From NCBI GenBank assembly GCA_016718405.1, contig JADKDJ010000039.1, positions 1 to 56,961 of the forward strand: a stretch of DNA of 56,961 bases. Direction: 5' to 3'. The DNA comes from Candidatus Rhodoferax odensensis. GTDB lineage: Bacteria; Pseudomonadota; Gammaproteobacteria; Burkholderiales; Burkholderiaceae_C. The position numbers were made by a program, and so were the translations under genes. The notes beneath the pieces are model-generated. The model was not told the DNA's origin, did no database searches, and saw only the letters and a list, made by a program, of their open reading frames with translations. How positions within the stretch are numbered: the stretch's first letter is position 1; the number at the start of each line of letters is the position of its first letter. This document shows positions 7,748-16,910 of the stretch, in pieces.

Positions 7748-8652
7748 ACAGCAAACGCGTCGAACTCCAGATCGTGCTGATTACCGGCATGTCCGGCTCG
7801 GGCAAATCGGTGGCCCTGAACGCATTGGAAGACGCCGGCTACTACTGCGTGGACAACCTGCCGCCCGAGTTGCTGTTGCCTTTCGTCGCATTGGAGCAGA
7901 AGCACCGGGCCACGCGCCTGGCCATTGCCATGGACGTTCGCAGCGCGACCTCGTTGCCTCTGGTGCCCCAGCATTTGGCTGCCCTGCGCAAGAAGGGAGT
8001 CGTGGTCAAGTCGCTGTTCCTCGACGCCACCACCGGCACCTTGGTTCGCCGATACTCGGAAACGCGCCGAAAACATCCGCTGTCACAGCCCGGCACAGAC
8101 GGTCGGGCCCTGCCCCCCCGACGCGCCCTGGTTGACGCCATTGAGCTCGAACGCGAGTTGCTGGGCGACTTGCGCGAACAAGCCCACGTGATCGACACGA
8201 GCATCATCCGTGCCTCACAACTGCAGGGTTACGTCAAGTCCCTGATATCGGCACCGACGAGTCAGCTGACGCTGGTGTTTGAGTCGTTTGCCTTCAAGCG
8301 CGGCATCCCGGGCGACGCCGACTTTGTTTTCGATGTGCGCATGCTGCCCAACCCCCACTATGACCCCGACTTGCGCGCCTTCACCGGGCGGGACGCGCCG
8401 GTTGCCGAGTTTCTGTCAGAACAGGCGGAAGTAGCCCAAATGCAGGGCCACATCGAACAGTTTCTTGGCAACTGGCTCGACAAGCTGGCGCGCGACCACC
8501 GCAGTTACGTGACCGTGGCAATTGGCTGTACCGGGGGCCAACACCGCTCCGTCTATCTGGTCGAACAGCTCGCCCGCCTGTTCAGCGACCGATGGATGAC
8601 GCTCAAGCGCCACCGCGAGCTCGACGCGGCCTCATCCGCCGCCTTGCAGTAG
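7744..8652 (+). CDS. rapZ: RNase adapter protein RapZ
   Basis: A 302-residue protein with the P-loop GMSGSGKS near residue 15, the DAGYYCVDNLPPELL segment, NPHYDPDLRAFTGRD and the C-terminal GCTGGQHRSVYLVEQL motif that binds small RNA or metabolite in studied RapZ. In enterobacteria RapZ delivers GlmZ to RNase E and senses glucosamine-6-phosphate; in beta-proteobacteria its target is less clear. It ends in convergent overlap of 21 bases with mutY. In many relatives hprK and PTS genes are adjacent; here recN is, so the metabolic context must be elsewhere. Confidence 0.95.
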   Translation: MNSKRVELQIVLITGMSGSGKSVALNALEDAGYYCVDNLPPELLLPFVALEQKHRATRLAIAMDVRSATSLPLVPQHLAALRKKGVVVKSLFLDATTGTLVRRYSETRRKHPLSQPGTDGRALPPRRALVDAIELERELLGDLREQAHVIDTSIIRASQLQGYVKSLISAPTSQLTLVFESFAFKRGIPGDADFVFDVRMLPNPHYDPDLRAFTGRDAPVAEFLSEQAEVAQMQGHIEQFLGNWLDKLARDHRSYVTVAIGCTGGQHRSVYLVEQLARLFSDRWMTLKRHRELDAASSAALQ

Positions 8653-9676
8653 CCTGCGAATCGGCGCGGGCAAGCCAAGGTTTGGCCAATGCTGCTCAGC
8701 AAACCATGCTCCGTCTGTTGCAGGTTGCAAACCGCCAGGCGGCACCGACAGCCTGACCGGATGCAGGTACAGCTCTTTGTGAGTCAGTACGTGACGCATC
8801 ACCGGCGCATCCTCCAGCGCGTTATGGCAAGACACAGGCAGCGCCGCCAGCAGCGCGGAGCGATCGTCGAACAGGGGCACACAGTACAGGCCCGCCCACA
8901 CGCCTGGACTGGGCCGCTGGCTTAGCCACACCTCCCGACTATGGGTCGACAGGCACAGCAGCCAGATCGACTGCGCCGTGCGCTTGAGCTTGCGCGTTTT
9001 AGCCGGAAAACGCTCCGCAACTGCCCCACGTTTGGCCACGCAATCAGCCGCCAGTGGGCACGCATCGCAGTCAGGTTGACGCCGCGTGCAAACCATGGCG
9101 CCTAGGTCCATCAGCCCCTGTGTGTAGCGCGGCATGTTGCGGCTCAGATCGCGCCTCGGCAGCAGCGCTGTAGCATGTGCCCACAGCGCTTGTTGGTTGG
9201 CATGCACGGACAGGTCTGCATCGAATCCCAAGAAGCGGCACAAGACGCGCTTGGCATTACCATCAAGAATGGCCACGCGTTGCCCAAAACACAGCGACGC
9301 TATCGCCGCCGCCGTGGAGCGCCCAATGCCGGGCAGTGTCTGCAGAACCTCGGCGCTGCGCGGGAACTCACCTCCATGATCGCGGCACACGATCACCGCG
9401 CAGCGATGCAAATTGCGCGCTCGGCTGTAGTAGCCCAGACCGCTCCACAAGGCCAGCACATCGTCCAGACTGGCCGTCGCCAGGGTGGTGAGATCGGGGA
9501 AACCGCTCGAGAAAGCGCGCAAAGTAGTCCAGCACGGTGGCAACCTGGGTCTGCTGCAACATCACCTCGGACAACCACACCCGGTACGGCTCACGTGCTC
9601 CTTGCCATGGCAGATCGTTGCGACCATGCACGCGTTGCCAGGTCACGACCTGGCCGGCCGGTGTCCGGGCTGCCAC
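8632..9676 (-). CDS. mutY: A/G-specific adenine glycosylase MutY, one-base frameshift
   Basis: MutY removes adenine paired with 8-oxoguanine. The catalytic Glu is in SEVMLQQTQVATVL, the helix-hairpin-helix is LPGIGRSTAAAIAS, the catalytic Asp is in VAILDGNAKRVL, and the iron-sulfur cluster ligands are C-x6-C-x2-C-x5-C (CTRRQPDCDACPLAADC). The C-terminal NUDIX-like domain follows (VWAGLYCVPLFDD, RHVLTHKELYLHP). The frame breaks at a run of four G on the plus strand (9496-9499): removing one base joins FLERFP to DLTTLATASL. The family has that exact joint, so a consensus error is likely. It lies seven bases after the dynamin-like gene, in one operon with mutM. Confidence 0.9.
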
Positions 9677-9682
9677 GCCCGC

Positions 9683-11659
9683 TCAGGCCGTCAGTGGCAC
9701 AGGGGCAGTTTCGGCCCGGGGTGACGCCTGCGCATGGACCAGCACCTGTGTCAACTCGGACAGTTTGGTGTCGAGCAGAGTCAAGGCGTGCTCCTGTGCC
9801 CGGATCTCACCGATGCGATCACTCAGCCCGCCTGCGGCCTGCTGAATGCGGTCAATCGCTTCAAGGCGACGACCAAAATTTCTGCGTCGCTCGCGCAACT
9901 GAGCATCGAGCTGGGACGCCGCCGCTTTGCTCCAAAGCTCGATGTCGCCCACGGCCGACTCATGGATCGCGCGTAAACGGGTGGACAGCGCACGAACCAG
10001 CCGATCAGCAAACTCCGGCTGCGCCAGGCGGAAAGCATTGCCAATACCCAGGTACTGCAAGTGACTACGCTCAAGCAATGACAGGTCGCGCAGATAACCA
10101 TCGAGCTTGGGCACCGGCGAGACCTGCAGCGAGAAACCGTACTCGGCATTGAGTTGCCGAAACGTGGCGTCCAGCATGGTCTGAATTTCCGCCGTCATGG
10201 CTTGAACTTTGTCGAAGCTGCCGCGCAGACGATCAAAAGTCTCGCCGTAGGCCTTCTTGACCCCGAGTTTGAGCCCTTTTTGTTGCAGCGCGGCCACCAA
10301 CTGTGTCATCTCCCGCTTGAGCGACGTCGAGCCCAGCATGCTGAACACTTCGCGCAGGAGCTTCAAGTGCACCGAGCGCACCGCATGAATCCTGGCCCCG
10401 CCGAGGTCGAACTCGGCCTGCTCCTGAGAGATGCGCGAGCGCATGTTCTTGATGACCGTGGTGTTCTTGCCCTTGAGTCCGTGCAGTTCCATCGCCTGAT
10501 CGGCCAGATCGCGTCGGCGTATGTTGATGACACGGGCGGTCTCGGCACGCAGGTCAAATATCCCCGTGGCTACCGCTGCGGCCAGCATCTTCTGGCGCTG
10601 GCCAAGAATGCTGTCAGCCAGCGCCTGCTCAAGGTCAAGCAGGCAACTGCGCTCCAGCAGCTCCGGGTCATCGGTCACCTTGGCCACCAAACCCTTGTGC
10701 GCCGAGACCGGAATCACCTGCTCAGCCGGCACCCCCAAAATCTCCGCGGTCGACTCACACTGGCGGTCAATTTGATCCTGGATCTGCTTGGGCGAACTTA
10801 AAGCATCCCACAAAGTGTCGATCTTGTTGAGGACCACCAGACGCGTGGCCGTGTCACCCGTGTCGGCCATCAAATGTTCGCGCCAGATCGACAGGTCAGA
10901 CTTGGTCACGCCCGTATCAGCGCCCAGGATGAACACCACCGCATGCGATTGCGGAATCAGGCTGACCGTCAATTCCGGCTCGGCTCCAATGGCGTTGAGT
11001 CCCGGCGTATCGAGGATGATCAAGCCCTGCTTGAGCAACGGATGCGCAATATTGATCAGGGCGTGGCGCCACTTGGGCACTTCCACCATGCCCTGTGCAT
11101 CCAGCATCGGGTTTTCATCGGGCTGCTGGGTCTGCCAGAAGCCTAGCGCGCGCGCTTCATCCTGTGTGACGCGGCGAGTCTCCGCCACTTTTTCCAGCGC
11201 AGCGGCCAACTGCTGGGGATTGTGCACGTCAAGGTCGATGCGGGTCCATTTCTCCGGGACCATGCGCCACTCCATCAAGGCCTGGGGCTGCAAGCGCGTC
11301 TCGATCGGCAACAAACGCAAACAAGGCGGCACCTCGGCGTCATAGCTCATTTCGGTTGGGCACATGGTGGTGCGCCCCGCGCTGGCGGGCATGATGCGCC
11401 GCCCATAACCCGCAAAAAACACGGCGTTGATCAACTCGGACTTGCCGCGCGAGAACTCTGCCACGAAGGCGACCATCACCTTGTCAGACCGCACATGCGT
11501 TTCCAAGCGCCGAAGTCGCTCCTCCACCGCCGAATCGAGCAGTTCGTGGTCCTTCATCCACTCCGCAAGCAGCTTTAACCGCAGCGCAAATTCACGCCGC
11601 CACGTACCATGCTGGTCAAACTGTTCGTTGAATGAAGTACCCAAAATGCCTCCGAGCAA
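9683..11659 (-). CDS. Dynamin-like large GTPase
   Basis: A 658-residue protein of the bacterial dynamin family. The G domain shows the P-loop AEFSRGKSELIN (residues 67-78; the usual first glycine is alanine), switch I region GRTTMCPTE, G3 DTPG at 217-220 and G4 NKID at 278-281. The long C-terminal half is helical and coiled coil, with no strong transmembrane helix, so membrane contact would be by an amphipathic paddle. Bacterial dynamins act in membrane remodelling or stress tolerance; the exact role of this branch is not known. It is encoded between mutM and mutY on the same strand with gaps of 34 and 6 bases, so it is probably co-expressed with oxidised-guanine repair. Confidence 0.85.
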   Translation of the reverse strand: MLGGILGTSFNEQFDQHGTWRREFALRLKLLAEWMKDHELLDSAVEERLRRLETHVRSDKVMVAFVAEFSRGKSELINAVFFAGYGRRIMPASAGRTTMCPTEMSYDAEVPPCLRLLPIETRLQPQALMEWRMVPEKWTRIDLDVHNPQQLAAALEKVAETRRVTQDEARALGFWQTQQPDENPMLDAQGMVEVPKWRHALINIAHPLLKQGLIILDTPGLNAIGAEPELTVSLIPQSHAVVFILGADTGVTKSDLSIWREHLMADTGDTATRLVVLNKIDTLWDALSSPKQIQDQIDRQCESTAEILGVPAEQVIPVSAHKGLVAKVTDDPELLERSCLLDLEQALADSILGQRQKMLAAAVATGIFDLRAETARVINIRRRDLADQAMELHGLKGKNTTVIKNMRSRISQEQAEFDLGGARIHAVRSVHLKLLREVFSMLGSTSLKREMTQLVAALQQKGLKLGVKKAYGETFDRLRGSFDKVQAMTAEIQTMLDATFRQLNAEYGFSLQVSPVPKLDGYLRDLSLLERSHLQYLGIGNAFRLAQPEFADRLVRALSTRLRAIHESAVGDIELWSKAAASQLDAQLRERRRNFGRRLEAIDRIQQAAGGLSDRIGEIRAQEHALTLLDTKLSELTQVLVHAQASPRAETAPVPLTA

Positions 11660-11693
11660 TCTTTCAATATAGCACTCTGTGGCTCAAAGCCGG

Positions 11694-12509
11694 TCAGCCT
11701 TTTTGGCAGCGAGGACAGAAAAACGTCGACCGCTGCCCCTGTCGCAGGCTCTTGATGCGCGCATCACAGACCCGGCATTCAAGTCCCTCACGACCGTAAA
11801 CCATCGCCTCGAGCTGGAAATGGCCATCTTCGCCAGCCGCGCTGCTGAAGTCTCGCAGCGTACTGCCGCCGCGTTCAATCGCCCGGCTCAGCACCTCTCG
11901 AATCGCGCCATGGAGGCGACGCACCCGCGCCAGACTCAAACGCCTGGCGCTAATGGTAGGTCTGATGCCCGCCATGAACAGAGCCTCGGAGGCGTAAATG
12001 TTCCCCACACCAACGACAATGTCGCCTGCCAACAACACCTGCTTGATCGCGACTTGCCGGGTCTTCAACTGCCGATGAAACGTGCAGGCGTCAAAAGCGC
12101 TCGACAAGGGCTCCACGCCCAGCCCGCCCAACAACTTCGTGGCCAGCGCAGAATCCTGGCTCGGCACGAAGACTACCGCACCGAATCGACGCGGGTCGCG
12201 CAAGCGTAGCAAGCCGCGGTTGGTGGTCAGCTCAAAGTGGTCATGCACGCCCGCCTCTGGCAGGTTCAACCCAAACACCAGCCGACCCGACATGCCGAGG
12301 TGTATCAGTAGCACACCGTGATCAAGATCGAGCAACAGGTACTTGCCACGCCTGCGAACGCCATGCACGGTCTGCCCGACCAATTGGGCAGTATCACAAC
12401 CCAGTGGCCAGCGCAGCGGTTTGCCGATGCGCACCGCGAGGATCGCCGCGCCGGCAATCCGGTCTGCAAAACTCATGCGGGTGACTTCAACTTCGGGTAG
12501 TTCAGGCAT
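11694..12509 (-). CDS. mutM: Formamidopyrimidine-DNA glycosylase MutM (Fpg)
   Basis: Removes 8-oxoguanine and formamidopyrimidines and nicks the abasic site. The start at 12509 is fixed by chemistry: the mature protein must begin PELPEVE because the N-terminal proline is the nucleophile, and an upstream in-frame ATG would ruin this. Other marks are GRRGKYLL-like RRRGKYLLLDL, HLGMSGRL, DPRRFGAVV, the H2TH region VGNIYASEALF and the C-terminal zinc finger C-x2-C-x16-C-x2-C (CRVC ... CPRC). It is the first gene of the mutM-dynamin-mutY operon and is divergent from the TPR gene. Confidence 0.97.
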   Translation of the reverse strand: MPELPEVEVTRMSFADRIAGAAILAVRIGKPLRWPLGCDTAQLVGQTVHGVRRRGKYLLLDLDHGVLLIHLGMSGRLVFGLNLPEAGVHDHFELTTNRGLLRLRDPRRFGAVVFVPSQDSALATKLLGGLGVEPLSSAFDACTFHRQLKTRQVAIKQVLLAGDIVVGVGNIYASEALFMAGIRPTISARRLSLARVRRLHGAIREVLSRAIERGGSTLRDFSSAAGEDGHFQLEAMVYGREGLECRVCDARIKSLRQGQRSTFFCPRCQKG

Positions 12510-12529
12510 GGCTTCAGAGGTAATGGCAG

Positions 12530-14287
12530 ATGGATTATTATGATTCGATGTTGCCAATGACGCGCTTGGTTGCGCCCATCTTTCTTGCTGCCGCCCTGAG
12601 CGCCAATGGACAAACGCCGATCAAAGGTCAAGAGCCGGCGTTGGCTTCTGCGCTCAACAGCGAGCTGTTCTATCAATTGCTGATCGCCGAACTGCAGGTC
12701 GGCGGGGGCGAGCCGGGTGCGGGCTTCTCGTTGGTACTCGATGCCGCGAACAAAACACGTGACGCCAAGCTCTATCAACGCGCCGTCGAGATCGCGATGC
12801 AGGCCCGATCCGGCGACTCGGCCCTGACGGCCGCGCGGGCTTGGAAGCAAGCCCACCCCACGTCGCGCGAGGCCAATCGCTATACCTTGCAGATACTGAT
12901 CAACATGAACCGGATCGGGGAGATCAGCGAACCCCTGAAACGCGAAATCGCAATGATGGAGGGCAAGGACCGAGTTGGCATCGTCACTGCCCTGCCGCGC
13001 TACTTTGGCCGGGCCAGCAACAAGGCACTGGTCGCCAGCGTCGTGGAACAGTCACTGTCTGACTACCTCGGCAGCGCCCCGGTCGGCGTGGCAGCATGGA
13101 CAACCATTGGTCGTTTGCGACTGGAAGCCGACAACGCGACTGGCGCCCTTGAGGCAGCCCGCTCCGCGCAGGCCCTGGATCCCAAGGCTGACGGACCGGC
13201 GTTGTTGGCACTGGCGCTGATCAGCCCCAAACTGCCGCAGGCCGAAGTGCTGGTGCGCAAGTACTTGGCGGAAGGCAAACCGCAGGCCGAGTTTCGAATG
13301 GCCTACGCCCAAGCTCTATTGGGAGCACAGCGCTACGGCGAAGCATCCGCGCAACTCCAAATCGTGACAGCCGAAAAGCCAGAGCTAGCGCAGGCTTGGC
13401 TGATCCAGGGCACGCTGGAACTTCAGGATGCCAAGTTTGACGCGGCCGAAAAGTCCTTTCGTACGTACCTCAGCCTGTTTCCATCGACAGCACCCGCCAA
13501 GCCGGCCGACGACAGCGACCGGGGTATGGCCCAGGCCTTGCTGTCGCTGGCCCAGATCGCCGAACAACGGCGAGACTTCTTACTGGCCCAGTCCTGGCTT
13601 GACCGCATCGTGAGCCCCGACGACCAACCCAACGTGCAGATTCGCCGGGCATCACTGCTGGCGCGTCAAGGCAAGCTCGATCAGGCTCGCAAACTCCTTC
13701 GCGATCTGCCCGCAAGCAGCCCCGCCCAACAGCGGTTTCGCATGGTGGCCGAGATTCAGTTGCTGCGCGACCAAAAGCACTATTTCGCTGCATTTGAGAT
13801 GCTGGCCGAGGCCACGAAACGCGACCCCTCTGATCTTGATCTGGCCTACGACATGGCAATGGTCGCCGAAAAGCTCGGGCGCATGGACGAGATGGAACGC
13901 CTGCTTCGCGCGGTCATCGCCGGGCGCCCTGACTACCACCATGCCTACAACGCACTGGGCTATTCACTGGCAGAACGAAATGTCCGCTTGCCCGAGGCCC
14001 GCCAACTGATCCTCAAGGCACTAGAGTACGCCCCCGATGACCCTCTGATTTCCGACAGCCTGGGCTGGGTCGAGTTTCGCCTTGGCAACCTACCTGAGGC
14101 GGCACGCATCCTGCAGGCGGCCTTCAAGGCCAAGCCCGATGCCGAGATCGCCGCCCACCTTGGCGAGGTGATGTGGGTCATGGGCCGACGCGACCAGGCT
14201 ACCGCGATCTGGAAAGAGGGAAAGTTGCTTGGCGCTGACAACGAGACCCTGCTTGAAACCCTCAAACGCTTGCGTGTGCGATGGTAG
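12530..14287 (+). CDS. Exported tetratricopeptide-repeat protein
   Basis: A 585-residue protein with a signal-peptide-like start (LVAPIFLAAALSANGQT) and many degenerate TPR units; clear ones are HAYNALGYSLAERNVRLPEA and DSLGWVEFRLGNLPEAARIL near the C-terminus. It always precedes lolB in related Burkholderiales (known gene order), so a periplasmic role linked to the envelope is likely but unproven. AGAGG stands nine bases before the ATG at 12530; in-frame ATGs at 12548 and 12557 are alternatives and would give a cleaner signal peptide. Its stop lies inside the lolB start region. Confidence 0.8.
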   Translation: MDYYDSMLPMTRLVAPIFLAAALSANGQTPIKGQEPALASALNSELFYQLLIAELQVGGGEPGAGFSLVLDAANKTRDAKLYQRAVEIAMQARSGDSALTAARAWKQAHPTSREANRYTLQILINMNRIGEISEPLKREIAMMEGKDRVGIVTALPRYFGRASNKALVASVVEQSLSDYLGSAPVGVAAWTTIGRLRLEADNATGALEAARSAQALDPKADGPALLALALISPKLPQAEVLVRKYLAEGKPQAEFRMAYAQALLGAQRYGEASAQLQIVTAEKPELAQAWLIQGTLELQDAKFDAAEKSFRTYLSLFPSTAPAKPADDSDRGMAQALLSLAQIAEQRRDFLLAQSWLDRIVSPDDQPNVQIRRASLLARQGKLDQARKLLRDLPASSPAQQRFRMVAEIQLLRDQKHYFAAFEMLAEATKRDPSDLDLAYDMAMVAEKLGRMDEMERLLRAVIAGRPDYHHAYNALGYSLAERNVRLPEARQLILKALEYAPDDPLISDSLGWVEFRLGNLPEAARILQAAFKAKPDAEIAAHLGEVMWVMGRRDQATAIWKEGKLLGADNETLLETLKRLRVRW

Positions 14288-14790
14288 CGGCGATGGGTCA
14301 CTCAAGGTGGGCGCTTGTGACCGCTCTAACCATGGTGCTGATGCTCGGTGCCTGCGCAACTCCTGAACGACCTCAGACTCGAGGCGGCGCGCCGGCCAAG
14401 AACTGGCACGGTCGGCTGGGACTGCGCATTGAATCGAGTCCAGTTCAGTCGCTGTCGGCCACGCTGGACCTCAGCGGTGATGCGCAAGCCGGTGATCTGT
14501 TGCTGTCCGGCCCGCTTGGCACAGCCCTGTTGGCGCTATCGTGGCGCCCCGGTCGCGCCACGATGCAGCGCAATGGCCAGTCGCGCGAGTACAACTCCGT
14601 ATCGGCGCTGATGCAGGACGCCTTAGGGGCGGACCTGCCATTGGCAGCCCTGTTTGCCTGGCTTGCTGGCGAAGAGGCAGCGGTCGAGGGTTGGCAGGTG
14701 GACCTGTCCCAATTGAGCAAGGGTCGACTGTCGGCGCGGCGTGTCGGGCCAGCGCCGGCCGTGGACCTGCGCCTGATGCTGGAGCCTTGA
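14281..14790 (+). CDS. lolB: Outer-membrane lipoprotein receptor LolB
   Basis: A 169-residue lipoprotein that receives lipoproteins from LolA and inserts them in the outer membrane. The lipobox is LMLGAC with the lipidated Cys at about residue 24; the mature part begins ATPERPQ and has the WHGRLGLRIE strand and the SATLDLSGDAQAGDLLLSGPLGT segment typical of LolB. The ATG at 14281 overlaps the TPR gene; ATG at 14293 also gives a good signal peptide. The context TPR-lolB-ispE-tRNA-prs is conserved in the order. Confidence 0.9.
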   Translation: MVAAMGHSRWALVTALTMVLMLGACATPERPQTRGGAPAKNWHGRLGLRIESSPVQSLSATLDLSGDAQAGDLLLSGPLGTALLALSWRPGRATMQRNGQSREYNSVSALMQDALGADLPLAALFAWLAGEEAAVEGWQVDLSQLSKGRLSARRVGPAPAVDLRLMLEP

Positions 14791-14813
14791 CCCTTCTTGA
14801 TGGGCCCTCACCC

Positions 14814-15661
14814 ATGATGTCCCTATATGACGTGGCAGCACCTGCCAAGCTCAATCTGTTCCTGCACATCACCGGTCGGCGTGCCGACGGCTACCACCTG
14901 CTTCAATCGGTGTTCATGCTGATCGACTGGCACGACACGCTCAGCTTGGAAACACGCCGCGATGGCCTGATCAGTCGTGAAGACCTGGGAGCGACGCTGC
15001 CCCCGACGATTTGATTGTGCGCTCGGCGCGCGCTTTGCAGGCAGCGACGGGAACCCGGCTCGGGGCTCACATTGGTGTGGACAAGCGACTTCCGGCACAA
15101 GCCGGCATGGGCGGTGGCTCGTCGGACGCCGCCTCCACGCTGCTGGCGCTCAATCGACTGTGGCAGCTGGGCTTGCCCTTGAGCGCACTAAAGCGCATTG
15201 GGCTCACGCTAGGTGCCGACGTACCCTTCTTTCTGGCGGGCCGCAACGCCTGGGTGGAAGGCATCGGCGAAGTGATCACACCCATCCAACTGCCGGTGGG
15301 TCGCTTTCTGGTTGTCAAGCCTGACCAGGGACTGGAAACCCGCCTAATTTTCTCGGCCCCTGAGCTCAAGCGCGACACCGATAGTGCTATAATTTCAGGC
15401 TTCGCTGCAAATGCATTCGGTTTTGGCCGAAACGACTTGCAGCCTGTAGCGCAAAAGCTTTGCCCAGGCGTGACGCAAGCCCTTCAATGGCTGCAGTCGA
15501 CTGGACTTAGCGGGCGCATGACAGGCTCTGGAAGTGCTGTATTTGCGCCGGTGCCGCAAGATTTTGCCTTGGGTCCCATCCCGGATGGGTTTCAAGCCAG
15601 GTTGTGCAGCAGTCTGGATGCTCATCCCTTGCTTGGTTGGGCTGTGGACGACAGTTTTTAG
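14814..15661 (+). CDS. ispE: 4-diphosphocytidyl-2-C-methyl-D-erythritol kinase IspE, one-base frameshift
   Basis: A GHMP kinase of the non-mevalonate isoprenoid pathway. The N-terminal part has the substrate motif APAKLNLFLHITGRRADGYH; the second part has the ATP loop PAQAGMGGGSSDAA, GADVPFFLAGRNAW and the C-terminal GRMTGSGSAVFA. The frame breaks at five consecutive C near 15000-15004: adding one C joins ATLPP to DDLIVRSARALQ, exactly as the family reads. The enzyme is essential where this pathway is the only isoprenoid route, so the break is almost certainly a consensus error. ATG at 14814 or 14817 is the start; the previous gene ends 23 bases earlier. Confidence 0.92.
15385..15393 (+). promoter_or_regulatory. 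Possible extended -10 promoter inside ispE
   Basis: Within ispE the plus strand reads TGC-TATAAT, a perfect extended -10, in a locally AT-rich patch. No good -35 is visible at the usual distance. It lies about 300 bases before tRNA-Gln and 440 before prs, so it could supply transcripts for those genes, but the codons also encode a normal IspE segment (SAIISGF). Low confidence. Confidence 0.2.
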
Positions 15662-15685
15662 GGTTGACCACTCAAGTGGTCGACC
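15662..15685 (+). other. Hairpin between ispE and tRNA-Gln
   Basis: Directly after the ispE stop the strand can form a 10-bp stem (GGTTGACCAC pairing with GTGGTCGACC, one G-U) closed by a TCAA tetraloop. There is no T run, so it is not a classical intrinsic terminator; it may be a processing site for the tRNA precursor or a weak terminator. It ends five bases before the tRNA. Confidence 0.4.
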
Positions 15686-15690
15686 GGTGT

Positions 15691-15767
15691 AGGGGAGTCG
15701 CCAAGTTGGTTAAGGCACTGGATTTTGATTCCAGCATGCGAAGGTTCGAATCCTTCCTCCCCTGCCA
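15691..15767 (+). tRNA. tRNA-Gln (UUG anticodon)
   Basis: A 77-base tRNA with encoded CCA. Acceptor stem AGGGGAG pairs with CTCCCCT, the discriminator is G, the anticodon loop TTTTGAT gives TTG, and the T arm is GGTTCGAATCC. Gln identity follows from the anticodon. It sits between ispE and prs, the usual place for tRNA-Gln in Burkholderiales, and may share a transcript with prs. Confidence 0.97.
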
Positions 15768-15832
15768 AGCCAGGTGCACAGCCTGGCCATTCGACGTGCA
15801 GGCTCTATCGAAATTCACTGGCTGGACTAAGC

Positions 15833-16810
15833 ATGCAGGCTCCTCAACCCCCTGACTTTATGGTTTTCACCGGCAATGCCAACCCTGGGATGGCTGCGGA
15901 CATTGCAGACCATCTTGGCATTTCGTTGGGGTCCGCCACGGTAGGCCGCTTCTCGGATGGCGAAGTTACAGTCGAGATCAATCAAAACGTACGGGCCCGC
16001 GACGTGTTCGTGGTCCAAAGCACCTGCGCGCCGACCAACGAAAACCTGATGGAACTGCTCATCATGGTCGACGCGCTCAAGCGCGCCTCGGCCGAGCGTA
16101 TCAGTGCCGTCATCCCCTATTTCGGCTACGCCCGGCAAGACCGCCGTCCCCGATCCACCCGCGTCCCCATCACCGCCAAGGTGGTGGCCAACATGCTCCA
16201 AGCTGTCGGTGTTGCACGCGTCCTGACCATGGACCTGCACGCTGACCAGATTCAGGGTTTTTTCGACATCCCGGTGGACAACATCTACGCCTCGCCGGTA
16301 TTGCTGGGCGATCTGCGTCAGAAGAATTATGACGACCTTATCGTCGTATCCCCCGACGTTGGCGGCGTGGTGCGCGCGCGCGCGCTGGCCAAGCAACTCA
16401 ACTGCGACCTGGCGATCATCGACAAACGTCGCCCCAAGGCCAACGTCAGCGAAGTGATGCACGTCATCGGCGAGATCGATGGGCGCAACTGCGTGATCAT
16501 GGACGACATGATCGACACCGCCGGTACACTGGTCAAGGCAGCCGAGGTACTGAAGGAGCGCGGCGCCAAGAAGGTCTACGCCTATTGCACACACCCGATT
16601 TTCTCGGGGCCAGCCATCGAACGCATCAACGTCGGCTCGGCCTTGGACGAGGTGGTGGTGACCAACACCATCCCATTGAGCCATGCTGCCGCCGCCTGCC
16701 GCAAGATTCGCCAACTCACCGTGGCCCCGCTGATCGCCGAGACGATTCAGCGCATTGCCAAGGGTGAGTCGGTCATGAGTTTGTTCTCGGATCAGGAAAA
16801 CCTCTTCTGA
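15833..16810 (+). CDS. prs: Ribose-phosphate pyrophosphokinase
   Basis: Makes PRPP from ribose-5-phosphate and ATP for nucleotide, histidine and NAD synthesis. The 325-residue protein shows FTGNANPGMA at the start, GRFSDGEVTVEI, the flexible catalytic loop YFGYARQDRRPR, the metal-binding DLHADQIQGFFDIP and the PRPP-binding loop VIMDDMIDTAGTL. Start at 15833 (MQAPQPPDFMVFTG) is chosen because upstream in-frame codons run through the tRNA; the extra nine residues before MVFTG are tolerated in relatives. Confidence 0.97.
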   Translation: MQAPQPPDFMVFTGNANPGMAADIADHLGISLGSATVGRFSDGEVTVEINQNVRARDVFVVQSTCAPTNENLMELLIMVDALKRASAERISAVIPYFGYARQDRRPRSTRVPITAKVVANMLQAVGVARVLTMDLHADQIQGFFDIPVDNIYASPVLLGDLRQKNYDDLIVVSPDVGGVVRARALAKQLNCDLAIIDKRRPKANVSEVMHVIGEIDGRNCVIMDDMIDTAGTLVKAAEVLKERGAKKVYAYCTHPIFSGPAIERINVGSALDEVVVTNTIPLSHAAAACRKIRQLTVAPLIAETIQRIAKGESVMSLFSDQENLF

Positions 16811-16910
16811 TCGGAACAACATAGCCGGCCCGCACGCCAGACGGCGTTGACCTGGGCCTTTTTTGAAACGGAGTCACACTGGTCGCGGTGGACTCTCACA
16901 GGAGTTGAGT

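Noticed and set aside
12510..12557. Start of mutM extended to 12557
   Set aside because: The enzyme needs Pro directly after the initiator Met (PELPE), so the ATG at 12509 is the start.
15385..15393. A firm promoter call for the TATAAT inside ispE
   Set aside because: There is no -35 at 16 to 18 bases and the codons fit IspE, so it is kept only as a low-confidence site.
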